The notes beneath the pieces were generated by a model. The model worked only from the letters and a program-made list of their open reading frames with translations, ran no database searches and was not told where the DNA came from. From Sulfuriferula sp. (lineage in GTDB: Bacteria > Pseudomonadota > Gammaproteobacteria > Burkholderiales > Sulfuriferulaceae), in the NCBI GenBank assembly GCA_013140765.1, contig JABFSE010000012.1, positions 1 to 64,000 on the forward strand: a stretch of DNA of 64,000 nt, written 5' to 3'. A program made the position numbers and the translations under genes. Shown here one piece after another: positions 52,833 through 63,518 of the stretch. Position 1 is the first letter of the stretch, and the number at the start of each line of letters is the position of its first letter.

Positions 52833-53918
52833 CTACTTCACGTAATACATAAAATTCTGATACGGTGCTTCTGCTACTTTGAACCATTGAATTTCACTGT
52901 CGCGGAATTTTTTCCATTCGGTATAAATTTTCTTGAAGGCTGGATTTTTTGCTGATTCTTCATCGTACATCGCAAATGCCGCTTGGCGGGCGGCGAGCAT
53001 GACATCTTTGGGGAAAGGATGTATTTGTACACCTTGTTGCACTAAACGCATCAAAGCGGGCGGATTTTTACTGTCGTATTGCGCCAGCATCATGGCGTTG
53101 GCTTCCATCGTCGCGACTTCAAAAGCCTGACGATATAACTCAGGCAAAGCGTTCCATTTGTCGATATTCACCATAAAGCTCAGTTGCGGACCGCCCTCCC
53201 ACCAGCCTGGATAGTAGTAATGCTTGGCAATTTTGTAAAAACCCAACTTTTCATCATCGTAAGGTCCTACCCATTCTGCCGCATCCAGCGCACCGCGCTC
53301 TAAGGCAGGATAAATATCGCCGCCAGGTAAGGTTTGTGGCACGGCACCTAACTTAGCCATGATTTTGCCACCCAAGCCAGGAATACGCATTTTCAGCCCT
53401 TTTAGGTCTGCCAATGATTTAATTTCATGACGGAACCAGCCGCCCATTTGTGTGCCTGTATTACCGCCTGGAAACTGCATGATATTGTAGTTCTTGAAAA
53501 ACTCACGCATCAATTGCAAGCCGCCACCTGCGTACATCCACGCGTTTTGCTGGCGGGCAGTCAAACCAAATGGCACAGCGCAATCAAACGCGAACGCCAT
53601 ATTTTTACCCACATAATAATAGCTGGCAGTATGTCCGCACTCTACCGTCGCATTTTGCACCGCATCGAGCACCTGTAAACCTGGCACTAACTCGCCACCC
53701 GCGAATACGCGAATCTGAAATTTACCATTGGTCAACGCCGCTACACGTTTAGATAAAATCTCGGCCGCGCCATAAATCGTATCCAAACTTTTGGGAAAGC
53801 TGGAAGCCAAGCGCCAGTTAATCACGGGCGTATCCGCCGCGAGTGCTGATGCAGGTATCGCACTCAAACCAGCCAAGCTCGCCCCAGCCGCACCTTTAAT
53901 AAAATCTCGACGTTGCAT
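52833..53918 (-). CDS. TRAP transporter substrate-binding protein, DctP/TakP family, Tat-type signal
   Basis: MQRRDFIKGAAGASLAGLSAIPASALAA; WRLASSFPKSLDTIYGAAEILSKRVAALTNGKFQIRVFAGGELVPG. Confidence 0.88.
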   Translation of the reverse strand: MQRRDFIKGAAGASLAGLSAIPASALAADTPVINWRLASSFPKSLDTIYGAAEILSKRVAALTNGKFQIRVFAGGELVPGLQVLDAVQNATVECGHTASYYYVGKNMAFAFDCAVPFGLTARQQNAWMYAGGGLQLMREFFKNYNIMQFPGGNTGTQMGGWFRHEIKSLADLKGLKMRIPGLGGKIMAKLGAVPQTLPGGDIYPALERGALDAAEWVGPYDDEKLGFYKIAKHYYYPGWWEGGPQLSFMVNIDKWNALPELYRQAFEVATMEANAMMLAQYDSKNPPALMRLVQQGVQIHPFPKDVMLAARQAAFAMYDEESAKNPAFKKIYTEWKKFRDSEIQWFKVAEAPYQNFMYYVK

Positions 53919-53986
53919 TTATATCCCCACGCGCTAATAAAGATGTAAAATTATACGGCTAACCGATTACTCTCACACGCTTAACT

Positions 53987-55672
53987 ATGTCCGAACCTAC
54001 TGAAAAACCTGCTATTTCCAATTTTATCCGCAATATCATTGATGATGACATTGCCAACAACAAATGGAACCACCCCGTCACCACGCGTTTCCCCCCGGAG
54101 CCTAACGGTTATTTACATTATGGTCATGCTAAATCCATCTGCTTAAACTTTGGCTTGGCACGTGATTACGCAGGGGTTTGTCATTTGCGCTTTGATGATA
54201 CCAATCCTGAAAAAGAAGAGCAGGAATACGTCGATTCCATCATAGACGCAGTGCGCTGGCTGGGCTTTGACTGGGGTGACAAGCAATTTTTCGCCTCCGA
54301 TTATTTCGACAAACTGTACGCCTACGCCGAATTTTTAATTGAACAAGGATTAGCTTACGTTGACAGCCAAAGTGCTGAAGCCATGCGCGAGAATCGCGGC
54401 ACGCACATCGTCGCAGGTAAAAACAGCCCCTACCGCGACCGCACGCCCGCCGAAAATCTAGATTTATTCCGCCGCATGAAAGCAGGCGAATTTGCCGACG
54501 GCGCACATGTATTACGCGCCAAAATAGACATGGCATCGCCTAACTTTAATTTACGCGACCCTGTTATTTACCGTATTCGCCATGCTGAACATCACCGCAC
54601 GGGCAACAAATGGTGTATTTATCCGCTGTATGACTACACGCATTGCATTTCTGACGCGCTCGAACGCATTACCCACTCGGTCTGCACACTGGAATTTGAA
54701 GATCATCGCCCATTGTATGATTGGGTGCTGGATAAACTACAACCCATCATCGGCTGGCATCCGCAACAAATCGAATTCGCACGACTTAATTTAACCTACG
54801 TGGTGCTGTCTAAACGCAAACTCATTACGCTAGTTGAGGGCAGTCACGTTGACGGCTGGGACGACCCACGCCTGCCTACCTTAGTTGGCGCGCGCCGACG
54901 TGGTTTTACTGCCGCTGGATTCCGCTTATTTACTGACCGTATCGGCGTATCTAAAGGCGATTCGTGGATAGACATGAGCATATTGGAAGACTGTATGCGC
55001 GAGGATTTGAACTTTACCGCAGAACGTCGTATCGCTGTTATCAATCCTGTTAAACTCATCATCGACAATTACGCCGAAGCAGAATCGGAAATCTGCTTCG
55101 CCCCCAACCACCCACTCAAACCCGAGCTAGGTAAACGCGAAATCATGCTATCGCGCGAACTGTGGGTAGAGCGCGAAGATTATATGGAAACGCCCAGCAA
55201 AGGCTATTTCCGTTTATTTCCTGGCAATAAAGTGCGCCTGCGTTACGGCTATGTGGTTGAATGTACGCACGCAGAATACGACGACAACGGCAATTTAAGC
55301 GCGATACATTGTAATTACTTACCCGAGACCAAATCAGGCACAGCCGGTGCTGATAGCGTTAAAGTGAAGGGAAATATACATTGGCTATCTGCCGCGCACG
55401 CCAGCGCAGTTGAAGTGCGCCTGTACGATAGATTATTTGCCGTACCGCACCCTGGTGCTGACGATAGAGACTATCTATTGGACATCAACCCTGACTCTAA
55501 GCAAGTGATTAGTGCCTATATTGAGCCTGCTTTGTGTGATATTGCCGCTGAACAACATTTTCAATTTGAACGCAACGGCTACTTTGTCAGCGACAGGATG
55601 GACAGCAAGGCAGGCGCACCCGTGTTTAACCGCACAGTGACGCTAAAAGACACATGGGTGCAAAAGAAGTGA
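53987..55672 (+). CDS. glnS: Glutaminyl-tRNA synthetase
   Basis: [24 protein letters not shown] (HIGH) and VLSKRKL (KMSKS-like). Confidence 0.96.
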   Translation: MSEPTEKPAISNFIRNIIDDDIANNKWNHPVTTRFPPEPNGYLHYGHAKSICLNFGLARDYAGVCHLRFDDTNPEKEEQEYVDSIIDAVRWLGFDWGDKQFFASDYFDKLYAYAEFLIEQGLAYVDSQSAEAMRENRGTHIVAGKNSPYRDRTPAENLDLFRRMKAGEFADGAHVLRAKIDMASPNFNLRDPVIYRIRHAEHHRTGNKWCIYPLYDYTHCISDALERITHSVCTLEFEDHRPLYDWVLDKLQPIIGWHPQQIEFARLNLTYVVLSKRKLITLVEGSHVDGWDDPRLPTLVGARRRGFTAAGFRLFTDRIGVSKGDSWIDMSILEDCMREDLNFTAERRIAVINPVKLIIDNYAEAESEICFAPNHPLKPELGKREIMLSRELWVEREDYMETPSKGYFRLFPGNKVRLRYGYVVECTHAEYDDNGNLSAIHCNYLPETKSGTAGADSVKVKGNIHWLSAAHASAVEVRLYDRLFAVPHPGADDRDYLLDINPDSKQVISAYIEPALCDIAAEQHFQFERNGYFVSDRMDSKAGAPVFNRTVTLKDTWVQKK

Positions 55673-55689
55673 ACAATTAGAAAACGGGC

Positions 55690-55765
55690 TGGTGTCCCAT
55701 GCACGAATCGAACGTGCGACCCCCTTCTTAGGAGGAAGGTGCTCTATCCACTGAGCTAATGAGAC
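55690..55765 (-). tRNA. tRNA-Arg (anticodon CCT)
   Basis: Minus strand GTCTCATTAGCTCAGTGGATAGAGCACCTTCCTCCTAAGAAGGGGGTCGCACGTTCGAATCGTGCATGGGACACCA; CCA encoded; full cloverleaf by eye. Confidence 0.95.
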
Positions 55766-55836
55766 ACAGCCCGCTATCATAGCGTTTTTTAACGCAACAT
55801 GAAATCGAAAACAGCACGCATTTGCTGTTAGTTTAA

Positions 55837-56259
55837 TTAGCGATTACATTTACCCTTACGGCTTTGTACCCAGCCATAAAGATACGTGCCTGCGATTACA
55901 CCCAGCAAAGTAGGCACGATAATCAGTTTACCCTCACCTAGCATCGCAGGCGCAGAGCCTGGACAAGATCCTGTAATTGCCCAGCCTGCGCCAAATAACA
56001 AAGATCCCAACACCCAATGTTTAGGCAAGGATTTAGTTTCGAATTTAATGCGTTCAGCCGTCATCACAGCACGTGCTTGCACGCGCTTCATTAAAAATAT
56101 GCCTATCGATCCCACTATCACTGCCGAAATAATAACGCGAGATAACTGCATGTTTTGAAACTGGAAGAGTTGCGCATAAAAATCAAATGTCGTTGCGCCT
56201 GCCAAACTCAACAACAAGCCAAACATCACACCCAATATTACATAAACTAACTGATTCAT
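55837..56259 (-). CDS. YeeE/YedE family (DUF6691-like) membrane protein
   Basis: Four-TM protein with GSCPGSAPAMLGEGK motif; paired with the adjacent YeeE gene. Confidence 0.82.
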   Translation of the reverse strand: MNQLVYVILGVMFGLLLSLAGATTFDFYAQLFQFQNMQLSRVIISAVIVGSIGIFLMKRVQARAVMTAERIKFETKSLPKHWVLGSLLFGAGWAITGSCPGSAPAMLGEGKLIIVPTLLGVIAGTYLYGWVQSRKGKCNR

Positions 56260-56756
56260 GGCAATATCACCCGCGTTATCAACTGCATAGTTACTATCCC
56301 GCCGACAAAAAACAACAACCCCGCCAACACGCTACCCAAATTCATCATGGGAATACCCGTAATTACATGCCCACTGGTACAACCGCCCGCTATCCGTGCG
56401 CCTATCCCCATAATCAACCCGCCACAGAACAGCACCACTATGCGCCAGCTTAAATCGGCTGGCAATATCGCATCGTAAGCCTTACCCATAGTAAAATCAG
56501 GCACATAAACACCAGGATGAGCAATCATCGCCGCAAGAAAGCCGCCCAAAACGATGCCTAAAACGAACCATAACCGCCAATGATTATGGGTGTAGTCTGC
56601 CTGCCTGAAAAAATCCAGCTTAGACACGCTAGACAACAAATTACCGTAAGCACGAGAAACCCCTAACTGCTTGCCCGTAATCCAATAAAACGCCACCATC
56701 AGCACGCCTATTCCAGCACCTGCTAACCATGATGGCCAAATAACAACTGCGTGCAT
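56256..56756 (-). CDS. YeeE/YedE family sulfur-transport-type membrane protein
   Basis: GGCTSGHVITGIPMMNLGS motif. Confidence 0.82.
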   Translation of the reverse strand: MHAVVIWPSWLAGAGIGVLMVAFYWITGKQLGVSRAYGNLLSSVSKLDFFRQADYTHNHWRLWFVLGIVLGGFLAAMIAHPGVYVPDFTMGKAYDAILPADLSWRIVVLFCGGLIMGIGARIAGGCTSGHVITGIPMMNLGSVLAGLLFFVGGIVTMQLITRVILP

Positions 56757-56829
56757 ACTATGCTCCCCATTGATTGATATTAGTATGTGAGACCTTGAAC
56801 ACTACGACCATATATACCTATTGACGCGC

Positions 56830-58587
56830 TTAATAATTCGGTTGCACCACGCCTTTTAATGGCTGAATTTCCTTACTTGCCGAAATCGCATTAGGCAGTG
56901 GCGACATTAAATGCACCCGATTTAACCTTGGATTAACGGTATGGTCAGGCAACATATACAGGTAATACGCGACGACATCCGTTGCATCTAAAATACCGCC
57001 ATCTTTATCCTTCAGCACGTTAATATCCCAGGCTTTATGGCGGTTAATCATATTAGGATTATCTACGTACCAATAGCCACCGACGGTATAAAGTTTTTCC
57101 ATATCAATCAAACCACTGCCATCTAGGCGTATGTTGTTGACACGATTACCGTAGGATTTTTTAGGGTCTAATTCATAGCTCAGTCCAGAAAAAGCAATTT
57201 GCCAACCACCACCCCACCAACCCACATATGGCGATAGCGAGGAGTCAGCACCGCGCTCTAACATCCAACGTATGTCATCACCGGACAGCTTGCCACAAGC
57301 GACTTGCGGGCCTATAGGAATATAGTGATAAATATCTTCTAGCTTAATTGGACCAGGAGCAATATGCGTACCGTAGCGGAAGCCCCGCATCAAGCCCAAA
57401 TCAGCATGACAAGCCTCACGAAAAGCATCCGCAATAAAATCATGTGACGAACCCTCTATCACCGCATTCATACCACTAGACCCTGCAAAGTTAGAACGAT
57501 GTAGCGCGACTTTTGTAAAACCGATCACGCTATCTATAGGCGTGCGCAATATCGCCGCGTTAATTGGATTAACGTGGGTGACAAAACCTGCTTTAACAAA
57601 AGGCTTGCGTATTTCTTCTATTTTCGCAGCAATGACGGGATCAGGCTGGTTATTTTTAGTGGTAATTCTATGTTGCTTCCAACTATAACCCGTCATCTTG
57701 CCATTACTAACATGGGCAGTCAGTTCACCTAATACCGTACCGTCTTGCCCCTCTTCAACCAAGATAGTGCCTGACTTTGCCACCAATTCTTTACGCGACT
57801 CTTCGTGCATATCAGACGACAGGACGATGTCTATACCGGGGATAGTTTCGGCAATTTCCAAATTTGCGCCCAAACCGCGCTCTGAAATCAACACGATTAA
57901 ATCCACTTTATGTTTATTACGTAACAACGGCACTGCGGCGGCCACTTCAAATTCACCGGGTGTCATGGTAAAGCCATCCATCACCCGTGTACTCACGGCT
58001 TGCGGACCACGGTCGGCTGTCAAACCAATAATCCCCACCCGCACACCATTGACATCTTTAATCATGTACGGTTTCAAGACCCGCTGCCCAGCTTGCTTGG
58101 CATAGCGCGTTTCAGGAAAACCATACAGGGTTGAATAATATAAATTGGCTGATAATGCGTTCCAATTTGCCAACGGCTTATCACCTGCAAATAGCTCACG
58201 AAAACGCTCAGTGCCGTATAAATAATCCCAATTACCAGGGTTAAATGCGTCTATTTTGAACAAGTTCAAAATATCAACCATCGCCTGCCCGCGTGTGTAT
58301 AAGGCTTCGGCTGACCCTTGTATGGTATCGCCGCCGTTAATCAACAAGGCATTGGGATGTTCTTTGCGGATTTTTTTGACTTGGTCATATACATACGCCA
58401 AACCACCCATCATCTGCCCTTGATCAGGGTCACCCTCACGCATATTAGGGCGCGGAATTAAATGCCCGTGCAAATCGCCCATATGGATGAACGTCACATC
58501 ACCGCTCCCTGCTGCATTTGCACTCACAGGGGCTATCAGCGTAGCAATACAGATGCTGATTATTTTTGTTTTAAGCTGTCTAAACAT
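56830..58587 (-). CDS. SoxB-like 5'-nucleotidase/metallophosphoesterase superfamily protein
   Basis: Signal peptide; FIHMGDLHGHLIPRPN, LLINGGDTIQGSAEALYTRGQAM, GNWDYLYG; 5'-nucleotidase C-terminal domain. Confidence 0.8.
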   Translation of the reverse strand: MFRQLKTKIISICIATLIAPVSANAAGSGDVTFIHMGDLHGHLIPRPNMREGDPDQGQMMGGLAYVYDQVKKIRKEHPNALLINGGDTIQGSAEALYTRGQAMVDILNLFKIDAFNPGNWDYLYGTERFRELFAGDKPLANWNALSANLYYSTLYGFPETRYAKQAGQRVLKPYMIKDVNGVRVGIIGLTADRGPQAVSTRVMDGFTMTPGEFEVAAAVPLLRNKHKVDLIVLISERGLGANLEIAETIPGIDIVLSSDMHEESRKELVAKSGTILVEEGQDGTVLGELTAHVSNGKMTGYSWKQHRITTKNNQPDPVIAAKIEEIRKPFVKAGFVTHVNPINAAILRTPIDSVIGFTKVALHRSNFAGSSGMNAVIEGSSHDFIADAFREACHADLGLMRGFRYGTHIAPGPIKLEDIYHYIPIGPQVACGKLSGDDIRWMLERGADSSLSPYVGWWGGGWQIAFSGLSYELDPKKSYGNRVNNIRLDGSGLIDMEKLYTVGGYWYVDNPNMINRHKAWDINVLKDKDGGILDATDVVAYYLYMLPDHTVNPRLNRVHLMSPLPNAISASKEIQPLKGVVQPNY

Positions 58588-58613
58588 CGATATATCCAAT
58601 ATAACCAGCGTCT

Positions 58614-59036
58614 TTAAGGACGCACGTAAGACCAACCCAGCTTTTGTTTTTCCATGATTTCAACTACGCCTGACGGCACGTAACTGACATCACGCAACAT
58701 GTCCGAAGGGCGCAACTTAGCCGCACGCATAGAATAATCACAAACAACAATACGAATACCGTTGTATTTTTCCTGCTTCACCCGTTCAGGAATAGGTTTA
58801 GGCGCGTAGTATTTCAGCGTTTGCACACCAGGGCCGAACACCACAATTTCAACTTCCACATTAGGCGCACCATACTGCGCTTGGACAAATTTAGCCGCAT
58901 TCAAGGCAGAATTAAGCTGCTCTATACTGTCTTCGCTGACTTGAATTAACAAGTGTTCTTTCACTTGCTCAGCGGCATGTCCGACTAAACTCATGCTTGC
59001 CAACAGCAACGCCAATCCCAATGATTTTAATTTCAT
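58614..59036 (-). CDS. Secreted DsrE/F-like protein with a single cysteine
   Basis: Signal peptide ...SLVGHAAEQ; DsrE-like core ending IRIVVCDYSMRAAKLRPSDML. Confidence 0.75.
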   Translation of the reverse strand: MKLKSLGLALLLASMSLVGHAAEQVKEHLLIQVSEDSIEQLNSALNAAKFVQAQYGAPNVEVEIVVFGPGVQTLKYYAPKPIPERVKQEKYNGIRIVVCDYSMRAAKLRPSDMLRDVSYVPSGVVEIMEKQKLGWSYVRP

Positions 59037-59054
59037 CTTAATTTCTCCTCTTAA

Positions 59055-60791
59055 TCAAACTGTATGCGCGTTCAACGTTGTATCCACGGGAGCGGCAGAT
59101 TTAACGCGCCCACTACAATAAATATAATCTTTACCAATCGTTGCTTCTAAAATTTGCGCCACTTGTACATCGCCCGTCAGCACACCTTCACGCACCCACA
59201 AACTTAACTGGTAACCATTTTTCTTACGTTTCACAGCCTCTTGTGCAATCACCTCGGCCGCCGCAACGTCCACGCCGTTGAGATACTCGCCCATGACCAC
59301 CAAATTAGCTTTACGCATATCGTCTTTTGCTACATCCATAAACGCACGTTCGATATTTTGTGTAGAGCCGAAGAACAAATTGCCAGAAATCGCAATGGCC
59401 GTGGTGTCATCCACCGTCATTTTTCCTGTTAAATACTGACGTTTTTCTTGCTCAAACAGCACTTCAAAGCCAGGCTTGGAAATGGTGCGTAAATAACCCG
59501 CAATAGATAAGAAAATACCTAAATAAACACCGTCATCAACACCGCTAAACAGTGTCGTCAATAAAACCAGCACAAACACTACACGCCCACCGCCTTTAAT
59601 CGCGAGCAAGTGACGAATATCTTTTACTTTTACCAACGCCGCACCCACTAAGAACAGCACCCCTGCCATCACAGGCACTGGCAAATAAGCAATTACAGGT
59701 GCGGCAACAAACACCAGCACTGCCAGCGCAAATGCTGAAATCAAGCCTGCCAAAGGCGTTTTTGCGCCAGCCTCTATGTTAGCCGCACTGCGATTAAACG
59801 AACCGCAGCTGGTAAAGCAGGATAAGAAACTCCCTGCCACATTAGATAAACCCTGCCCGATAACTTCTTGGTTAATATCCAAGCCCTGCTGACCTGATTT
59901 AGCCGCCATGGATCGCGCAATCACAGACGACTGCATTAGACCCAACACTGCCATACCCATCGCCGCAGGATAAGCAAAGTTAGCAAACGGGCCAAAGTTC
60001 TCAGGTGAAAAATCAGGGGCAGAGAACGGCACTGCAGTAAATTTCATGTAACCCAGCATATCTATATGCGCAGTTGCACTACCCACTAACATGCCCAATA
60101 TCCAGGCAGTTAGCATACCAACCCCAACTGCCATAATGTAATGCGGCCACTTTGGGCGCAACCGTTTAATCAGCAAGCCTGACACCACTGTAATCACACC
60201 AACCATGACCGCATATGGATTCGCACGCGAGAAGGCAAACATAATCTGCATCAACACTTGATCCAGCGTCTCATTGAGGTTCATCACCACCCCCAAAAAG
60301 TTACCCACCTGTTGAATCACAATAATGATGCCCACACCCGTGACCAATGCCACCATCACCGTATGTGAAAAATAATTAAACACCACGCCCAATCGCAACA
60401 CACCAAATAGCAATTGCAAAATACCTGCCATAAACGTCAAGGTAATCGCATATTGCACATAATCAGGTGAGCCTATATTGGCAAATGGGGCTATCGTCAT
60501 CGCCGTCAACACTGCCAGCGCAGTATTCGGTCCCGACAATGAATGCCATGACGAACCATACAAAGCGGTAATAATGACAGGAAAAATAGCGGTATATAAA
60601 CCGTATTCAGGCGGCAAACCAGCCAGCGTTGCCAGCGCAATCGCTTGTGGCAAAATCAACACACCCGCAGTAATCCCCGCGATGGTATCGTTACGCACTG
60701 TGGCGCGATCCAACAACGACCACCAAGCCATAAACGGGAATAAAGCATTACGCACACGCGTTGATTTAAGCGTAGACTTCACCATCATCAA
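59055..60791 (-). CDS. SulP-family anion transporter
   Basis: AGITAGVLILPQAIALATLAGLPPEYGLYTAIFPVIITALYGSS; C-terminal cytosolic STAS-region. Confidence 0.9.
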   Translation of the reverse strand: MMMVKSTLKSTRVRNALFPFMAWWSLLDRATVRNDTIAGITAGVLILPQAIALATLAGLPPEYGLYTAIFPVIITALYGSSWHSLSGPNTALAVLTAMTIAPFANIGSPDYVQYAITLTFMAGILQLLFGVLRLGVVFNYFSHTVMVALVTGVGIIIVIQQVGNFLGVVMNLNETLDQVLMQIMFAFSRANPYAVMVGVITVVSGLLIKRLRPKWPHYIMAVGVGMLTAWILGMLVGSATAHIDMLGYMKFTAVPFSAPDFSPENFGPFANFAYPAAMGMAVLGLMQSSVIARSMAAKSGQQGLDINQEVIGQGLSNVAGSFLSCFTSCGSFNRSAANIEAGAKTPLAGLISAFALAVLVFVAAPVIAYLPVPVMAGVLFLVGAALVKVKDIRHLLAIKGGGRVVFVLVLLTTLFSGVDDGVYLGIFLSIAGYLRTISKPGFEVLFEQEKRQYLTGKMTVDDTTAIAISGNLFFGSTQNIERAFMDVAKDDMRKANLVVMGEYLNGVDVAAAEVIAQEAVKRKKNGYQLSLWVREGVLTGDVQVAQILEATIGKDYIYCSGRVKSAAPVDTTLNAHTV

Positions 60792-61735
60792 CCCTCCGTC
60801 ACAGGCATAAAGATACTCATAAACATTCCTTTACGCGGATCCCACGGTCTGTCTTGCATAAAGATATGCACACAGACATCCAACGCCTCATCATCATTTA
60901 AGACGTGCGACTTACCTAGCGGCATATTTGCCTTCACAAAGCCGGCACATGTTTTTACTTTATACATCCCTGCTCCCTTGTTATAACTATCAGGACCCGC
61001 TAGAGGTGGGAACATATAGCCTGGACGATTGGTGAATTTCTTACCCATCAAATCATCACCATGGCAACTGGCGCAATAGGCTTTGTAATGCACTGCGCCA
61101 TTAAAGGGAGACGGGTCTTCAGTTTTATCAATACGCGCAAAACCACGTCCCGCCATTAACGTCCCCGTCGGTATGCCTGTAGATAACCATTGCGCATAAA
61201 CTGTCAACGCCTCAACTTCACGCGAGTCCAAAGTCGGTGCCATGCCGTTCATACTAAAACGGAAGCAATCTTGCAGGCGTTCTTGAAAGCTAATCACCTG
61301 ACGGCTCTTATCGCGATACATAGGGTATAGCGGATACGCAGCCCACAACGGTGCAGCGTGCGGCTTACGACCTTCTTGCAAGTGACAATTAGCACAATTC
61401 AAACCGTTGCCCACATAACGTTTGGCATATTCTTGCGTATTGATAAAAATGTTACGCCCCAAACGTACCTCATCTGCATACTTGCTATCATCCAAATCTT
61501 CTAATTTGGGCGGTACAAAATACTCGCCTGGTTTAATAACAGGTACTATCGTTAGCTCATTAGGCAGACTTTCATGCGGACGCTGCATACTTACGTGCGT
61601 TTCCATAGCCTCTAATGTCGGCAAATCATCACCGCTATCAGGCGACTGCGTATCAGCCGCCACCCAAGTGCCAAACGCGATACCCGTCACAGCGACGACG
61701 GCGAGTGCATATTTATGTAATTTTGTGAATTTCAT
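60788..61735 (-). CDS. Dihaem cytochrome c, TsdA-like (copy A)
   Basis: CANCH and CASCH haem motifs; GNGLNCANCHLQEGR...APLWAAYPLYPMYR...DCFRFSMNGMAPTLDS. Confidence 0.82.
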   Translation of the reverse strand: MKFTKLHKYALAVVAVTGIAFGTWVAADTQSPDSGDDLPTLEAMETHVSMQRPHESLPNELTIVPVIKPGEYFVPPKLEDLDDSKYADEVRLGRNIFINTQEYAKRYVGNGLNCANCHLQEGRKPHAAPLWAAYPLYPMYRDKSRQVISFQERLQDCFRFSMNGMAPTLDSREVEALTVYAQWLSTGIPTGTLMAGRGFARIDKTEDPSPFNGAVHYKAYCASCHGDDLMGKKFTNRPGYMFPPLAGPDSYNKGAGMYKVKTCAGFVKANMPLGKSHVLNDDEALDVCVHIFMQDRPWDPRKGMFMSIFMPVTEG

Positions 61736-61747
61736 CTGCTCTATCCC

Positions 61748-62662
61748 TTAATTACCACCAGTAGGCGGAGCAAAAATGTTAAAGAACCAACCGAAACGCG
61801 GATCCCAAGGTCTATCTTGCAACCAGATATAGGTGCAAATATCCCATGCTTCCATATCTGTCAACGTCCAGCCTTTACCTAAGGGCATATTCGCCTTAGA
61901 AAACTGTGCGCAACTTTTGACTGAACTCATGCCTGCACCGTGATTGAACGAATCTTTACCCCATAAAGGTGGGAACATGTAACCATCACGATTAGTGAAT
62001 TTTTGTCCCGCGCCCTCAATACCATGACAGCTTGCACAACTCTCTTTGTACAGTTTTTCACCGTTGATCGGTGTTGGGTCACGCGGTTTACCTAAACGCG
62101 CAAAACCACGGCCTGGTAGCTCTTTATTAAACGGCGCACCCGTTGATAACCAATGCGCATACGAAGTAATGGCTTTTATTTCTGGAGAATCCAGCGTCGG
62201 CGCAATACCATTCATACTGAAGCGAAAGCAATCCTGCACTCGCTCTTCAAACGTCACCACATCACGCGTTTTATTACGAAACGCGGGATACATAGGGTAA
62301 GCCGCCCATAAAGGTCCCGCGTAGGCTTTACGCCCTTCTTGTAAATGGCAATTGCTGCAATTCAAACCATTACCCACATAACGCTTGGCGTAATGCTGCG
62401 TGTCTATAAAAATGTTACGCCCCAGCTTTACCATGTCGCCGTATTTACTGGTGGGAATATCACCGACTTCTGGCGGCACAAAGTATTCACCTGGACTGAT
62501 GGCAGGAATTTGACGTATGGCTTTTTCACGCGTCAAACCTGTAGGAATACTCGCGCGTGCATCATAGCTGTCGATTCTGACAGGGCTGGCAGTCAACGCA
62601 GTATCAACCGCAGACGCGAGCTGACTCAGACCCAATAGCAATAAGAAACTCAATCTTTTCAT
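61748..62662 (-). CDS. Dihaem cytochrome c, TsdA-like (copy B)
   Basis: CSNCH and CASCH; strongly similar to the downstream copy A. Confidence 0.82.
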   Translation of the reverse strand: MKRLSFLLLLGLSQLASAVDTALTASPVRIDSYDARASIPTGLTREKAIRQIPAISPGEYFVPPEVGDIPTSKYGDMVKLGRNIFIDTQHYAKRYVGNGLNCSNCHLQEGRKAYAGPLWAAYPMYPAFRNKTRDVVTFEERVQDCFRFSMNGIAPTLDSPEIKAITSYAHWLSTGAPFNKELPGRGFARLGKPRDPTPINGEKLYKESCASCHGIEGAGQKFTNRDGYMFPPLWGKDSFNHGAGMSSVKSCAQFSKANMPLGKGWTLTDMEAWDICTYIWLQDRPWDPRFGWFFNIFAPPTGGN

Positions 62663-62663
62663 C

Positions 62664-63431
62664 TTATTGTTGACCTTTTACCGTCAATGAACGATTGGCA
62701 TAATAAGCAGCCACATTCAGTTTATCCGCATCGGTAAGCTGATCTGCCACGGCTTTCATCAACCCCAAATTATCATTATCACGCTGACCTTGTTGCCATT
62801 TATTGATTTGATTGACGATATAAATTGAAGGTTGCCCCGCCAATGGTGGAAAATCAGCACCAAAACCCTCACCATCAGGCGCGTGGCAGGATACGCAAGC
62901 AGGCAAGCCGTATTCAGCTTTACCACGCAAAGCCAAATCTTGACCACGTTCCAATACTTGGTAATCAGCGGCTACAGGTATCGCGGTATAAGACAAACTG
63001 GCGTAATAAACTGCTAAATTATGTATATCAGCAACACTCAATTGTTTAGCAATCGGGCTCATAATGTCATCATGTCGCAAACCAGGGCTGAATACCGTCA
63101 AATCCGAATATATCCTAGGTGTTTTGCTATAGTCTTTAGCAACAGCTTCTATTGCCACACCTGCTGGCGGCAATTCACGGGCCAAGTCTTTTAATTGTTT
63201 TTCAATATATCCCGCATTTAATCCCGCTAACCGAGGATAACCAGCCGCCGCAATGCCTTCGCCATGCGCACCATGACAGGCAACGCAACCTGGTATCGCA
63301 TCACGTCCTTTTTCAGCCAGTTTTTGTCCTGCTTGTATTGCCGCTTGGTTGGCTTTCTCTTCTTTGCTGTCGCACCCAGACAAAGCAACAACCATCGCGC
63401 CCAATGCCACAATGAGCGATTTCTTAAACAT
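62664..63431 (-). CDS. Dihaem cytochrome c4/c553-like lipoprotein
   Basis: Lipobox LSGC in MFKKSLIVALGAMVVALSGCDSKEEKAN; CVACH and CVSCH. Confidence 0.8.
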   Translation of the reverse strand: MFKKSLIVALGAMVVALSGCDSKEEKANQAAIQAGQKLAEKGRDAIPGCVACHGAHGEGIAAAGYPRLAGLNAGYIEKQLKDLARELPPAGVAIEAVAKDYSKTPRIYSDLTVFSPGLRHDDIMSPIAKQLSVADIHNLAVYYASLSYTAIPVAADYQVLERGQDLALRGKAEYGLPACVSCHAPDGEGFGADFPPLAGQPSIYIVNQINKWQQGQRDNDNLGLMKAVADQLTDADKLNVAAYYANRSLTVKGQQ

Positions 63432-63518
63432 AGCTTGATCTCTATTTGCAGTTTGAAATTTCATATTCTTCACTTCTTTAATTGAACTATATGACACACC
63501 CGTCTCCCCTACATACAT

